40,962 bases of DNA. It comes from Chloracidobacterium sp. (GTDB lineage Bacteria > Acidobacteriota > Blastocatellia > Pyrinomonadales > Pyrinomonadaceae). A program made the translations under genes and the position numbers. Positions 1-5,451 of this stretch are shown here, piece after piece (position 1 is the stretch's first letter; every line of letters starts with the position of its first letter). The stretch lies in assembly GCA_016711345.1 (NCBI GenBank), contig JADJTD010000008.1, forward strand, positions 1 to 40,962, given 5' to 3'. The notes beneath the pieces are model-generated. The model had not been told where the DNA came from, did no database searches, and saw only the letters and a program-made list of their open reading frames with translations.

Positions 1-89
1 GCCCCTACCCCCACCCCTTTCGCATTGCTAATCAGGCGTTTTCGTTACAGGTGGGTGCCCAATGGGCTGGCTTGCGAATTCGGTTGGCT
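1..89. repeat. Terminal direct repeat, left copy
   Basis: The first 89 bases recur exactly as the last 89 bases of the window. This means either a short direct terminal repeat or, more likely given its length, the overlap left by assembling a circular or circularly permuted molecule. Either way the genome is probably complete, and the control region continues across the junction. Confidence 0.95.
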
Positions 90-103
90 TGTGGTGGGTG
101 GGT

Positions 104-154
104 GTGTCCACTTTCGAACCAGTGGTGTCCACTTTCCCGCCTCTGGTGTCCAAA
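104..154 (+). repeat. Three direct repeats with 21-bp period
   Basis: GTGTCCACTTTC occurs at 104-115 and 125-136, and the shortened form GTGTCCAAA at 146-154. The starts are exactly 21 bp apart, two helical turns, so a protein bound to each copy would sit on the same DNA face. This looks like an operator or replication-initiator binding array. The binding protein is not known. No gene is supported between 90 and 914. Confidence 0.6.
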
Positions 155-297
155 TGGACAAGAAGGCAAGTGCCTAGCGTGTAGCCCTTCATAATAAGGC
201 AACAAGTTTTCCCTTTGATAAGGGGCCAACGCAAAGAAAGGTAACGGCCACGCGAAAAAACAAACACAATAGCTTGGCATGATTCTTGCTATATAAC

Positions 298-334
298 AGT
301 ATAAGCTATAACTAATAGTTAAACTGTACAGTTT
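298..334 (-). promoter_or_regulatory. Candidate late promoter with 14-bp palindrome
   Basis: The perfect palindrome AAACTGTACAGTTT lies at 321-334. Read on the minus strand, a -10-like TATACT lies at 303-298, with 17 bp between it and the hexamer position occupied by one palindrome half. There is no consensus -35 sequence, so if this is a promoter it may need an activator. In the circular form it would drive transcription across the junction into TerS about 480 bp away. The palindrome is seen directly; the promoter role is inferred. Confidence 0.35.
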
Positions 335-400
335 CTGCATGTAGCACGTATAACGGTTAAGAGTGTAGGTACCAAGAGGGTAAGAGGTATAACGGTATAC

Positions 401-620
401 AAGCCTACAAGGTAGGAAGGTAGGAGGTTAACTAGTTAAGGTGTTACCTTCTTTAATTAGGGATTAACCAGTAGGCTTGTAGGCTTCTTACCTTGTAGGC
501 TTCTTTAATTAGGGATTAAGGGATTAGCTTGTAGGCTTCTAGAAGCTAGGAGGTTAACCAGTAGGCTTGTAGGCTTCTTTAATTTTTTAATTAGGGATTA
601 ACCAGTAGGCTTGTAGGCTT
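401..620. repeat. Iteron-like repeat field (origin or control candidate)
   Basis: A non-coding, AT-rich stretch. GTAGGCTT occurs at 471, 479, 495, 531, 561, 569, 605 and 613, and an inverted copy is at 401-408. Three copies of a 23-bp unit starting TTAACCAGTAGG lie at 464-486, 554-576 and 598-620. Three copies of TTTAATTAGGGATTAA lie at 452-467, 504-519 and 586-601. Palindromes sit at 428-439 (TTAACTAGTTAA) and 535-546 (GCTTCTAGAAGC). The arrangement resembles replication origins with iterons beside an AT-rich region (about 279-350), but no known initiator gene is visible. Confidence 0.6.
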
Positions 621-848
621 GCAAGCGTGTAGGTGTTAGGCTTCAACGTGAAGGGCCCAAAGAAGCGATCTGCGGGCCGTTCACCTGGTGCCTAGGGGTA
701 AGATGGCCTAGCGGTGCGTTGTGGGGTTTTCCCCATCTTTGGCCATCGTGACGCAGGAGTGGGGGCAAGGGAAAAGAAAGGTTGGGGCCGGGCTCAAGGT
801 TTCCAAAGTTGGGCCGATAATCCAAACCGAGGGGAGAAAAGAAAAGCC

Positions 849-877
849 TTGCAAAGAATCCGAACCTGTGCTAGACT
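849..877 (+). promoter_or_regulatory. Sigma70-type early promoter P1
   Basis: TTGCAA at 849-854, a 17-bp spacer, then TAGACT at 872-877. It lies just upstream of the first gene of the rightward early operon. It matches the consensus less well than the promoters at 1250 and 2211. The stretch 640-848 upstream holds nothing further that I can assign. Confidence 0.6.
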
Positions 878-914
878 GGTGGTAAGAAGCTAAAACGAAA
901 AGGGAGAAAACAAA

Positions 915-1013
915 ATGTTAACGATAACTGAAGCGCAAGTCTTAGTTGTGACGTGGGCAATGTTCGTGGTGGTAGTGGTCGGGCTGGTTACTCTGATTGC
1001 GATGGAGGGATGA
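915..1013 (+). CDS. Small single-pass membrane peptide (32 aa)
   Basis: This is the first gene of the early operon, preceded by the purine-rich site AGGGAGAAAAC. It encodes 32 residues, of which about 8-29 form one hydrophobic helix rich in valine (VVVVVG core). The next gene starts one base after its stop, so the two are probably translated together. Function unknown. It is one of several single-helix peptides in this genome (others at 4097, 4519 and 17721). Confidence 0.6.
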   Translation: MLTITEAQVLVVTWAMFVVVVVGLVTLIAMEG

Positions 1014-1014
1014 C

Positions 1015-1236
1015 ATGTCAATCGACCTTATGCAAAACGAAATCGACCGCGAAATGATTGAAGAGGGGACAACGGTGTTTGTCTCCGAAAACTTAGAGGG
1101 CGATGCTGTGAGCGCGGCCTTTATCGGGATAGCAAGCGAAGACTTTACAAATGACTCGGATAGAATTGTGGAAATTGTCAATAGCGTGGGCGAATCCGTG
1201 GCGGTGTATGCCTTTACCGTCGGGAAAATAAATTAA
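1015..1236 (+). CDS. Hypothetical early protein (73 aa)
   Basis: I chose the ATG at 1015 over an upstream in-frame ATG at 997 because the GGAGG-like site at 1005-1009 is properly spaced for it and the previous gene then ends just before. The product is acidic and soluble (begins MSIDLMQNEIDRE), with no motif I recognise. Confidence 0.65.
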   Translation: MSIDLMQNEIDREMIEEGTTVFVSENLEGDAVSAAFIGIASEDFTNDSDRIVEIVNSVGESVAVYAFTVGKIN

Positions 1237-1249
1237 AACACCCCCCCCC

Positions 1250-1278
1250 TTGACAAAAATGGGGATGTGTGCTATACT
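1250..1278 (+). promoter_or_regulatory. Sigma70-type early promoter P2
   Basis: A perfect TTGACA at 1250-1255, a 17-bp spacer, and TATACT at 1273-1278. A run of nine C residues (1241-1249) abuts the -35 box. The leader downstream is nearly the same as that after P3 (2211), so the promoter and leader look duplicated. Confidence 0.85.
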
Positions 1279-1311
1279 GAAAGTAGGAAAGAGAATCAAA
1301 GGGGGAACAAA

Positions 1312-1461
1312 ATGGATATGAAAAGATTCACCATCGACGATCTAAGCAATATCATCGAAGCCGTGATGACGTTCGACAAGATGTCCGACAAAATGAAACA
1401 CGACGTAGTTCGAGCCGTGGAAAATGCCTGGGTCGGACGTGGTAAGTTTCAAAACAATTAA
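1312..1461 (+). CDS. Hypothetical early protein (49 aa)
   Basis: An in-frame ATG at 1267 lies within promoter P2, so the start is placed at 1312, which follows the site AAAGGGGGA with good spacing. The protein is small and charged, with a helical middle (IEAVMTFDKMSDKMKHDVV). First gene behind P2. Not recognised. Confidence 0.65.
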   Translation: MDMKRFTIDDLSNIIEAVMTFDKMSDKMKHDVVRAVENAWVGRGKFQNN

Positions 1462-1473
1462 AGGGAGGCGTCT

Positions 1474-1662
1474 ATGAAATTCCAGATCGTTAGAGTAGAT
1501 CCGAGGTGTAAGGTGGAGATTGTCGGACGGCTGGCCAACAATGCGGGGGCGGATCTTTTGGAGTGGGTGAAGAACGATACCTTTTCCCCGGCAACACTCT
1601 TAAAGAATCACGACCTCCCGGTAGTAGTTTGCAAAGACGGAACGCGGTATTACACACGATAA
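1474..1662 (+). CDS. Hypothetical early protein (62 aa)
   Basis: ATG after AAAGGGAGG. The product begins MKFQIVRVDPRCKVEIVG, a pattern of short beta strands, and is basic. No known domain. It lies 12 bases after the preceding gene and one base before the next start, so it belongs to the P2 operon. Confidence 0.65.
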   Translation: MKFQIVRVDPRCKVEIVGRLANNAGADLLEWVKNDTFSPATLLKNHDLPVVVCKDGTRYYTR

Positions 1663-1663
1663 C

Positions 1664-1825
1664 ATGGACCCCTACACGTTGGAACATCTCAGGAAGTGGG
1701 CCGTCAGCCACATGGACTATGAGCAGTATGGAGACTTCCTTGATTACGCCATTGCACAATATGATCTAGACAAAGAACGTGCCGAACGGAAGGGTTGGGC
1801 GGAATTATACCGGGAGTTTTTATAA
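1664..1825 (+). CDS. Hypothetical early protein (53 aa)
   Basis: Begins one base after the preceding stop, and its TAA overlaps the next ATG (TAATG), which suggests translational coupling. The 53-residue product (begins MDPYTLEHLRKW) is rich in Tyr, Trp and charged residues and probably helical. Not recognised. Confidence 0.55.
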   Translation: MDPYTLEHLRKWAVSHMDYEQYGDFLDYAIAQYDLDKERAERKGWAELYREFL

Positions 1826-1908
1826 TGTTTTACTCTTGGGATGGGTTGATGGTGATTGACGGGGAAAGTGTGGAATACCTCGGGAAGACTTTAGACGTGA
1901 AGGCTTAA
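1825..1908 (+). CDS. Very small early peptide (27 aa)
   Basis: The ATG overlaps the TAA of the preceding gene. The 27-residue product (begins MFYSWDGLMVIDG) ends nine bases before the next gene. Support rests on the overlap and tight packing only. Function unknown. Confidence 0.4.
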   Translation: MFYSWDGLMVIDGESVEYLGKTLDVKA

Positions 1909-1917
1909 GGAGGTTTT

Positions 1918-2187
1918 ATGAAACTTGACTACGAAAAGGCGGAAGAGTATCAGGCGGATGCGTACCAAGTAGGGAAACGTGATATAGCGTGGTCTATCCT
2001 CGGATGGGAGATGGCCAACAATGAAGATACGGAATGGAGCGGATACCAGGAGAGGACGGGGAACCTAGTGGCCGTAATGGTCGGCGATGACCGCCACTTT
2101 TCCGTGGATCCCGCCGACGTTAAGGAACTTTCCGCCGATGAGTTTTGTAATGGGTGCGGTCAAGTAGGGTGCGGGCACGGGGTTTAG
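1918..2187 (+). CDS. Hypothetical early protein with C-terminal Cys cluster (89 aa)
   Basis: A strong site TAAGGAGG precedes the ATG. The product is acidic; its end holds FCNGCGQVGCGHG, with three Cys and one His that could bind a metal. Last gene before promoter P3. No family recognised. Confidence 0.65.
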   Translation: MKLDYEKAEEYQADAYQVGKRDIAWSILGWEMANNEDTEWSGYQERTGNLVAVMVGDDRHFSVDPADVKELSADEFCNGCGQVGCGHGV

Positions 2188-2210
2188 TTTACCGTCGGAG
2201 AAAATAATCC

Positions 2211-2239
2211 TTGACAAGAAATAGAATCCATGTTATACT
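2211..2239 (+). promoter_or_regulatory. Sigma70-type early promoter P3
   Basis: A perfect TTGACA at 2211-2216, a 17-bp spacer, and TATACT at 2234-2239. The following leader up to the ribosome site GGGGGA is nearly identical to that of P2, which implies duplication of a promoter-leader cassette. Confidence 0.85.
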
Positions 2240-2271
2240 GAAAGTGTAGGAGAGAATCAAAGGGGGACACG

Positions 2272-2427
2272 ATGAAAGTAGATACGGCAATACTTCACCA
2301 GGGGGAGGTCTTATTCGTTGAGGTCGACGGACAGCACTTTGACGGCAATGACTACCCGTCAACACAACATACAATTCAGGCGATTATTAACTACGTGGAG
2401 GAGCAGGCAAAAAGGGGGACACGATGA
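2272..2427 (+). CDS. Hypothetical early protein (51 aa)
   Basis: First gene after P3, with site AAAGGGGGA. The 51-residue product has a short beta-rich front (EVLFVEVDGQHFDG) and a helical end. Its stop overlaps the next start as ATGA. Its last residues (RGTR) come from the GGGGGACACGATGA sequence that serves as the ribosome site of the next gene; the same arrangement recurs at 4598-4611. Confidence 0.6.
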   Translation: MKVDTAILHQGEVLFVEVDGQHFDGNDYPSTQHTIQAIINYVEEQAKRGTR

Positions 2428-2657
2428 GCGAAGAGACGAAAGAGCTAGAGGCGGGGGACGTGGACGAATATGGTTACACTCTGATTGAAGAACGTGACGC
2501 GCTGGAACGGTACGACGCGTACCTAAACGAGTTTGGAGATGTGATAATCGGCGGTTTGCAATATGGCCAGGCAGAAGCATTAAAGCGGGTTGACCCCATC
2601 GCCTATCGATGTGGATTCGATGATTGGGCGGACGCTGAACAGTTGGCCATAATCTAA
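2424..2657 (+). CDS. Hypothetical early protein (77 aa)
   Basis: Overlaps the previous stop by four bases (ATGA) and is preceded by AAAAGGGGGA. The product is very acidic (begins MSEETKELEAGDVDE). No recognised domain. Acidic small early phage proteins sometimes act on host DNA-binding proteins, but nothing here shows that specifically. Confidence 0.65.
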   Translation: MSEETKELEAGDVDEYGYTLIEERDALERYDAYLNEFGDVIIGGLQYGQAEALKRVDPIAYRCGFDDWADAEQLAII

Positions 2658-2665
2658 GGGGATAT

Positions 2666-3193
2666 ATGTGCATACTTGAAACAAAAGTATATAAGTTTGC
2701 GGAGTTAAGTGAGGAAGCGAAAGAAAAAGCCGTTCAGAAATGGGCGGAACATTACGAATACTCATGGGATGGCGAATTGCGGGATTCCTTAGTGGCGTTT
2801 TTCGACCTGTTTGGGGTTAAATGCAAAGACTGGGAGATTGGCTACTCGGGGAGCCGTTCGGATGTTCGCCTGGATGTTCCCTATGACGTGGAGGAATTAA
2901 AAGGCGACGCCTTGCGGGGATGGGTCAAAGACTACGTGGGGGGGGGGGAAACTCTTTTCGTAGCCTGTCCCTTGACGGGAATGGGTTTTGACGAAGCACT
3001 ACTTGACCCAATTAGAAAATTTGTTAAAGGCACGGCGGGGGAGAAGACACTAAAAGAAATTATGGAGGATGGTTTTTACTCCCTCTCTAAGGAAGTGGCG
3101 GAAGACTACGAATATCAAGCCTGCGGAGAGGGAGCGCGGGAAAGCCTAGCAGCTAATGAGTATGAGTTTACCGAAAAAGGAGATATGATATGA
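2666..3193 (+). CDS. Conserved phage protein of YKFxELSEEAKEKA type (175 aa)
   Basis: The opening residues (about 7-20: VYKFAELSEEAKEKA) are a signature I recognise from uncharacterised proteins of many phages and some bacteria. Function is not established. The rest is soluble and acidic. A run of eleven G residues at 2938-2947 and beyond encodes a Val-Gly-Gly-Gly stretch in the middle of the protein; slippage there would shift the frame. The stop overlaps the next gene's start by four bases. The preceding site is AAGGGGAT. Confidence 0.75.
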   Translation: MCILETKVYKFAELSEEAKEKAVQKWAEHYEYSWDGELRDSLVAFFDLFGVKCKDWEIGYSGSRSDVRLDVPYDVEELKGDALRGWVKDYVGGGETLFVACPLTGMGFDEALLDPIRKFVKGTAGEKTLKEIMEDGFYSLSKEVAEDYEYQACGEGARESLAANEYEFTEKGDMI

Positions 3194-3525
3194 AACCAAA
3201 CTACCGGGCGGTATGTGTGCGCGGGTGCTACTCAATAGAACCGCTAGAATCTAAGAAAGACGCGGAATTTAGAGCCTCACAACACAGTAAGCTATACCAC
3301 CATGATACAACTGTGATAAAAGAGACACCGCCTAAGAAAACGGTCCGCGTTCACGGCAATGTTATCCAGGTCCACCAACAAAACCTAGCAAAGGCGGACC
3401 CTAAACAGGCACCGCCGTCGGAGTGGAAACAAGGCTTTCTTGTGGTCCCGGCGGTTGACGTTTTCAAGCTAGACCACGTTAAAACAACGCTGGAATACTT
3501 CTACACACAAACGGGGAGGAATTAA
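3190..3525 (+). CDS. Hypothetical early protein (111 aa)
   Basis: Start overlaps the preceding stop (ATGA) and is preceded by AAAGGAG. The product has a Cys-containing front (YRAVCVRGCYSIEPL) and a basic middle. No recognised domain. Confidence 0.65.
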   Translation: MKPNYRAVCVRGCYSIEPLESKKDAEFRASQHSKLYHHDTTVIKETPPKKTVRVHGNVIQVHQQNLAKADPKQAPPSEWKQGFLVVPAVDVFKLDHVKTTLEYFYTQTGRN

Positions 3526-3527
3526 CC

Positions 3528-3716
3528 ATGAGCGCGTGCGTCTATTGTGGCGGGCAATGCTTAGACCCGCACGATGAGGGGGGCGAGCCTTGCAAGTGGT
3601 GCCTTTCCATCGAATGTGTGTGCCCACGGTGCCTTTGTGGTGTGCGGTTGACAAAGGAAGAGGAGCCGGACGATTGTTGTGCCCGGTGTCTGATTAACTC
3701 TAAACTAAGTTTCTAG
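3528..3716 (+). CDS. Cysteine-rich probable zinc-binding protein (62 aa)
   Basis: Twelve of 62 residues are cysteine, including CxxC pairs at 4/7, 22/25, 32/35 and 51/54. This is zinc-ribbon-like and would suit a small nucleic-acid or protein-binding factor. Preceded by GAGGAATTAACC. The stop codon TAG is part of a GTTTCTAG motif (3709-3716), followed directly by the next gene's ribosome site. Family not recognised. Confidence 0.7.
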   Translation: MSACVYCGGQCLDPHDEGGEPCKWCLSIECVCPRCLCGVRLTKEEEPDDCCARCLINSKLSF

Positions 3717-3725
3717 GGGGATCAT

Positions 3726-3908
3726 ATGCCACAATTCGCGGCGTGCGGTTTGAAAGCAAACGGAAAGGTTGAGCGGGTCATACTCAGGTCATTCGATGCG
3801 GCGCGTGCCTACGCTATAGACTTTAAAAAGAGCGGCTATCTTCTGGCCTACGTTGAGAGTGAAGGGGCGGAAGATCCGAAGGTTTTGTATACGGCCAAGG
3901 GGGAATAA
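3726..3908 (+). CDS. Hypothetical early protein (60 aa)
   Basis: ATG after TAGGGGGATCAT. Predicted alpha/beta small protein (begins MPQFAACGLKANGKVERV). It ends one base before the next start, with that gene's ribosome site AAGGGGGAATAAC inside its 3' end. Not recognised. Confidence 0.65.
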   Translation: MPQFAACGLKANGKVERVILRSFDAARAYAIDFKKSGYLLAYVESEGAEDPKVLYTAKGE

Positions 3909-3909
3909 C

Positions 3910-4092
3910 ATGGTAAAACTTAAAATCAGAGACGAATGGGTAACTTTGGAGGTTGACGGCGTAGCACGGTTTATGAAAAATGTTTCTAGCCCAACGTTTT
4001 ATAGCGTAACTTTGGGTATAGAAGCATCCGAGCTACTTTGTTTTGCAAACATTGACGTGATTGATGACCGACGAACTACCAAGGGGGAATAA
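3910..4092 (+). CDS. Hypothetical early protein (60 aa)
   Basis: An in-frame ATG exists at 3853, but the start at 3910 has the site AAGGGGGA eight bases upstream and avoids a long overlap. The product begins MVKLKIRDEWVTLEVDG, a beta-hairpin-like pattern. A GTTTCTAG motif lies inside the gene at 3982-3989. Unknown function. Confidence 0.65.
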   Translation: MVKLKIRDEWVTLEVDGVARFMKNVSSPTFYSVTLGIEASELLCFANIDVIDDRRTTKGE

Positions 4093-4096
4093 AACC

Positions 4097-4192
4097 ATGT
4101 CTAATCTTGTGGTAATACTGATGGTTGTGTTTGGATTCTTTCTAGGGCAGTTGATTGGATACTGGATAATCACAAAAGTAGCTAAATTTTAA
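4097..4192 (+). CDS. Small single-pass membrane peptide (31 aa)
   Basis: ATG after AAGGGGGAATAAAACC. Of 31 residues, about 4-25 form a hydrophobic helix (VVILMVVFGFFLGQLIGYWII), followed by a basic tail, consistent with an inner-membrane peptide with the tail inside the cell. A CTTTCTAG motif variant lies inside. Role unknown. Confidence 0.6.
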   Translation: MSNLVVILMVVFGFFLGQLIGYWIITKVAKF

Positions 4193-4207
4193 CATAGGGG
4201 GAATAAA

Positions 4208-4402
4208 ATGACAAGCAATGACGCGGACATGAAAGACCTAAGCTATTGGACGTTGAAAGTGGCGGTAAGGGCACTGGTAGGGGAGATCCTGATTCGTCGC
4301 ACTATGACCTCGGGAGAGGCCATACAAGCGGTTATAGATGGGGTCGATGAAGCGCGGGAAATTGTTTGGGAAGCTAGGGCGAAAGCCAATGCGGGCCACT
4401 AG
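4208..4402 (+). CDS. Hypothetical early protein (64 aa)
   Basis: ATG after TAGGGGGAATAAA. The product appears all-helical (LKVAVRALVGEILIRR then EAIQAVIDGVDEAREIVWEA). It overlaps the next start by 14 bases. Not recognised. Confidence 0.6.
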   Translation: MTSNDADMKDLSYWTLKVAVRALVGEILIRRTMTSGEAIQAVIDGVDEAREIVWEARAKANAGH

Positions 4403-4532
4403 GCGTAAACCGCCCAAGGGAGCGCGGGGGTTTATTTCTAGGGGCCGGGGGCGAGGGGTTTGGACTTCCCTCAAGGATTACTTCGAATGGCGGGACCGCA
4501 TGTTAAGGGAGGATAAAAATGGGCGTAAATAA
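4389..4532 (+). CDS. Basic small protein (47 aa)
   Basis: Longer starts at 4338 and 4347 would overlap the upstream gene by 56-65 bases; ATG 4389 has AGGGCG nearby and a 14-base overlap. The product is very rich in Arg and Lys (begins MRATRRKPPKGARG) and may bind nucleic acid. An ATTTCTAG motif variant lies at 4435-4441. It overlaps the next gene by 14 bases. Confidence 0.45.
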   Translation: MRATRRKPPKGARGFISRGRGRGVWTSLKDYFEWRDRMLREDKNGRK

Positions 4533-4611
4533 AGTGTTGCTGTTTCTAGCCGTCTTCGGTGTGCTCTGTTTCTTCATTGTATGGCTGGCCGTCAAGTGGG
4601 GGACACGATGA
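4519..4611 (+). CDS. Small single-pass membrane peptide (30 aa)
   Basis: ATG after AAGGGAGGATAAAA. About residues 6-25 are hydrophobic (VLLFLAVFGVLCFFIVWLAV). GTTTCTAG at 4542-4549 codes for Phe-Leu inside the helix. The stop overlaps the next start (ATGA) within the GGGGGACACGATGA cassette also seen at 2414-2427. Confidence 0.55.
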   Translation: MGVNKVLLFLAVFGVLCFFIVWLAVKWGTR

Positions 4612-4814
4612 GTATATACCATATTCGCCGGATAGACTATAAAGGGGAGGATGTAATTGTGGGGGTTACGCATACTAATGGGTTGGCCACCATTATGGAC
4701 TCCGCCAGGCGTTACGGCGGGGACGTATTTAAGCCAAAATATAATTGGGCCAGCAAAGAGTGGTCCGTGGTAGATAATACAGGAAACGTGTTTCTAGCGG
4801 TAAAAATGGACTAG
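4608..4814 (+). CDS. Hypothetical early protein (68 aa)
   Basis: Start at 4608 rather than 4581, because the GGGGGA site and ATGA coupling fit it. Beta-rich product (begins MSIYHIRRIDYKGEDVIVG). Its last residues, WSVVDNTGNVFLAVKMD, resemble the in-frame sequence after the stop of the downstream pentapeptide gene (5384-5440), which suggests a duplicated or relocated 3' end. GTTTCTAG at 4790-4797 lies in that shared tail. Confidence 0.65.
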   Translation: MSIYHIRRIDYKGEDVIVGVTHTNGLATIMDSARRYGGDVFKPKYNWASKEWSVVDNTGNVFLAVKMD

Positions 4815-4822
4815 GGGGCTAT

Positions 4823-5377
4823 ATGAAACGGGAAGACCTAAATAAAATTCTGGGCACCCACAAGTTATGGGTCGATAACAAAGATGGCGGGGTAATGGCT
4901 GACCTCTCTAGGGCTGACCTCTCTGGGGCTAACCTCTCTAGGGCTAACCTCTCTGGGGCTGACCTCTCTAGGGCTGACCTCTCTGGGGCTGACCTCTCTG
5001 GGGCTATCCTCTCTAGGGCTAACCTCTCTAGGGCTAACCTCTCTAGGGCTAACCTCTCTGGGGCTACCCTCTCTGGGGCTAACCTCTCTGGGGCTAACCT
5101 CTCTAGGGCTAACATCTCTGGGGCTGACCTCTCTGGGGCTAACCTCTCTGGGGCTGACCTCTCTGGGACCGGAGTGGGGGTTATACAAAATCTGGCGGGT
5201 TACCATGTATCGGTCGTACATGGAAAGAGCATACGCATTGGGTGCCAGTGCCACACAAAAGAAGAATGGGCAGGGTTTTCTAGTAATGAGATTGAAAGAA
5301 TGGCGAAAGGGGCAGTGGCCTGGTGGGAGAAAAACAAAGCGGCTGTTTTTGCATTGTATGAGTCTGCTAAACCATAG
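4823..5377 (+). CDS. Pentapeptide-repeat protein (184 aa)
   Basis: Residues 26-115 are 18 consecutive five-residue repeats of the type A(D/N)LS(R/G), which fold as a right-handed quadrilateral beta-helix. Some family members mimic DNA and inhibit gyrase; others have no known role. Residues about 120-184 form a conserved phage-type C-terminal domain (IRIGCQCHTKEEW, then a helical end with AWWEKNK). Site AGGGGGCTAT precedes the ATG. An in-frame 19-codon continuation follows the TAG stop. Confidence 0.85.
   Translation: MKREDLNKILGTHKLWVDNKDGGVMADLSRADLSGANLSRANLSGADLSRADLSGADLSGAILSRANLSRANLSRANLSGATLSGANLSGANLSRANISGADLSGANLSGADLSGTGVGVIQNLAGYHVSVVHGKSIRIGCQCHTKEEWAGFSSNEIERMAKGAVAWWEKNKAAVFALYESAKP
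4898..5167 (+). repeat. 18-copy 15-bp tandem repeat inside the pentapeptide gene
   Basis: Each 15-bp unit is GCT + (GAC/AAC/ATC/ACC) + CTC TCT + (AGG/GGG), with one ATC-for-CTC change. The Ala, Leu and Ser codons are almost invariant across copies, so the array has expanded or been homogenised recently at the DNA level. Copy number may vary between isolates, and short-read assembly may miscount it. Confidence 0.9.
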
Positions 5378-5440
5378 GGAGCCTGGGCCGTCACGGACAG
5401 CGATGGGAACTTGTTTCTAGCGGAAGAACAGATAAACTAA
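5378..5440 (+). pseudogene. In-frame extension or decayed gene tail after the pentapeptide stop
   Basis: After TAG at 5375-5377 the frame stays open for 20 codons (GAWAVTDSDGNLFLAEEQIN) to a TAA at 5438-5440. The part WAVTDSDGNLFLA matches WSVVDNTGNVFLA at the end of the 4608-4814 product. It may be the remnant of a copy of that gene cut by insertion of the pentapeptide gene, or a readthrough extension. There is no independent start codon. Confidence 0.5.
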
Positions 5441-5451
5441 AGGGGGAATAT

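Noticed and set aside
32..340. Minus-strand open frame of 102 codons in the control region
   Set aside because: It spans direct repeats, an AT-rich segment and a palindrome, has no ribosome site and reads as low-quality protein.
401..620. CRISPR array in the control region
   Set aside because: Repeats are short, of several types and irregularly spaced, with no unique spacers and no cas genes.
643..825. Minus-strand open frame of 60 codons before the first early promoter
   Set aside because: No ribosome site, no neighbours on that strand, and composition typical of non-coding sequence.
4898..5167. CRISPR array
   Set aside because: The tandem 15-bp units have no spacers and encode pentapeptides in frame.
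4865..5254. Antisense frame made of a short Ser-Pro-Arg-Glu-Val repeat
   Set aside because: Simply the reverse reading of the 15-bp pentapeptide repeat.
5205..5420. Separate gene of 71 codons overlapping the end of the pentapeptide gene
   Set aside because: It lies in a different frame of a conserved C-terminal domain and has no ribosome site.
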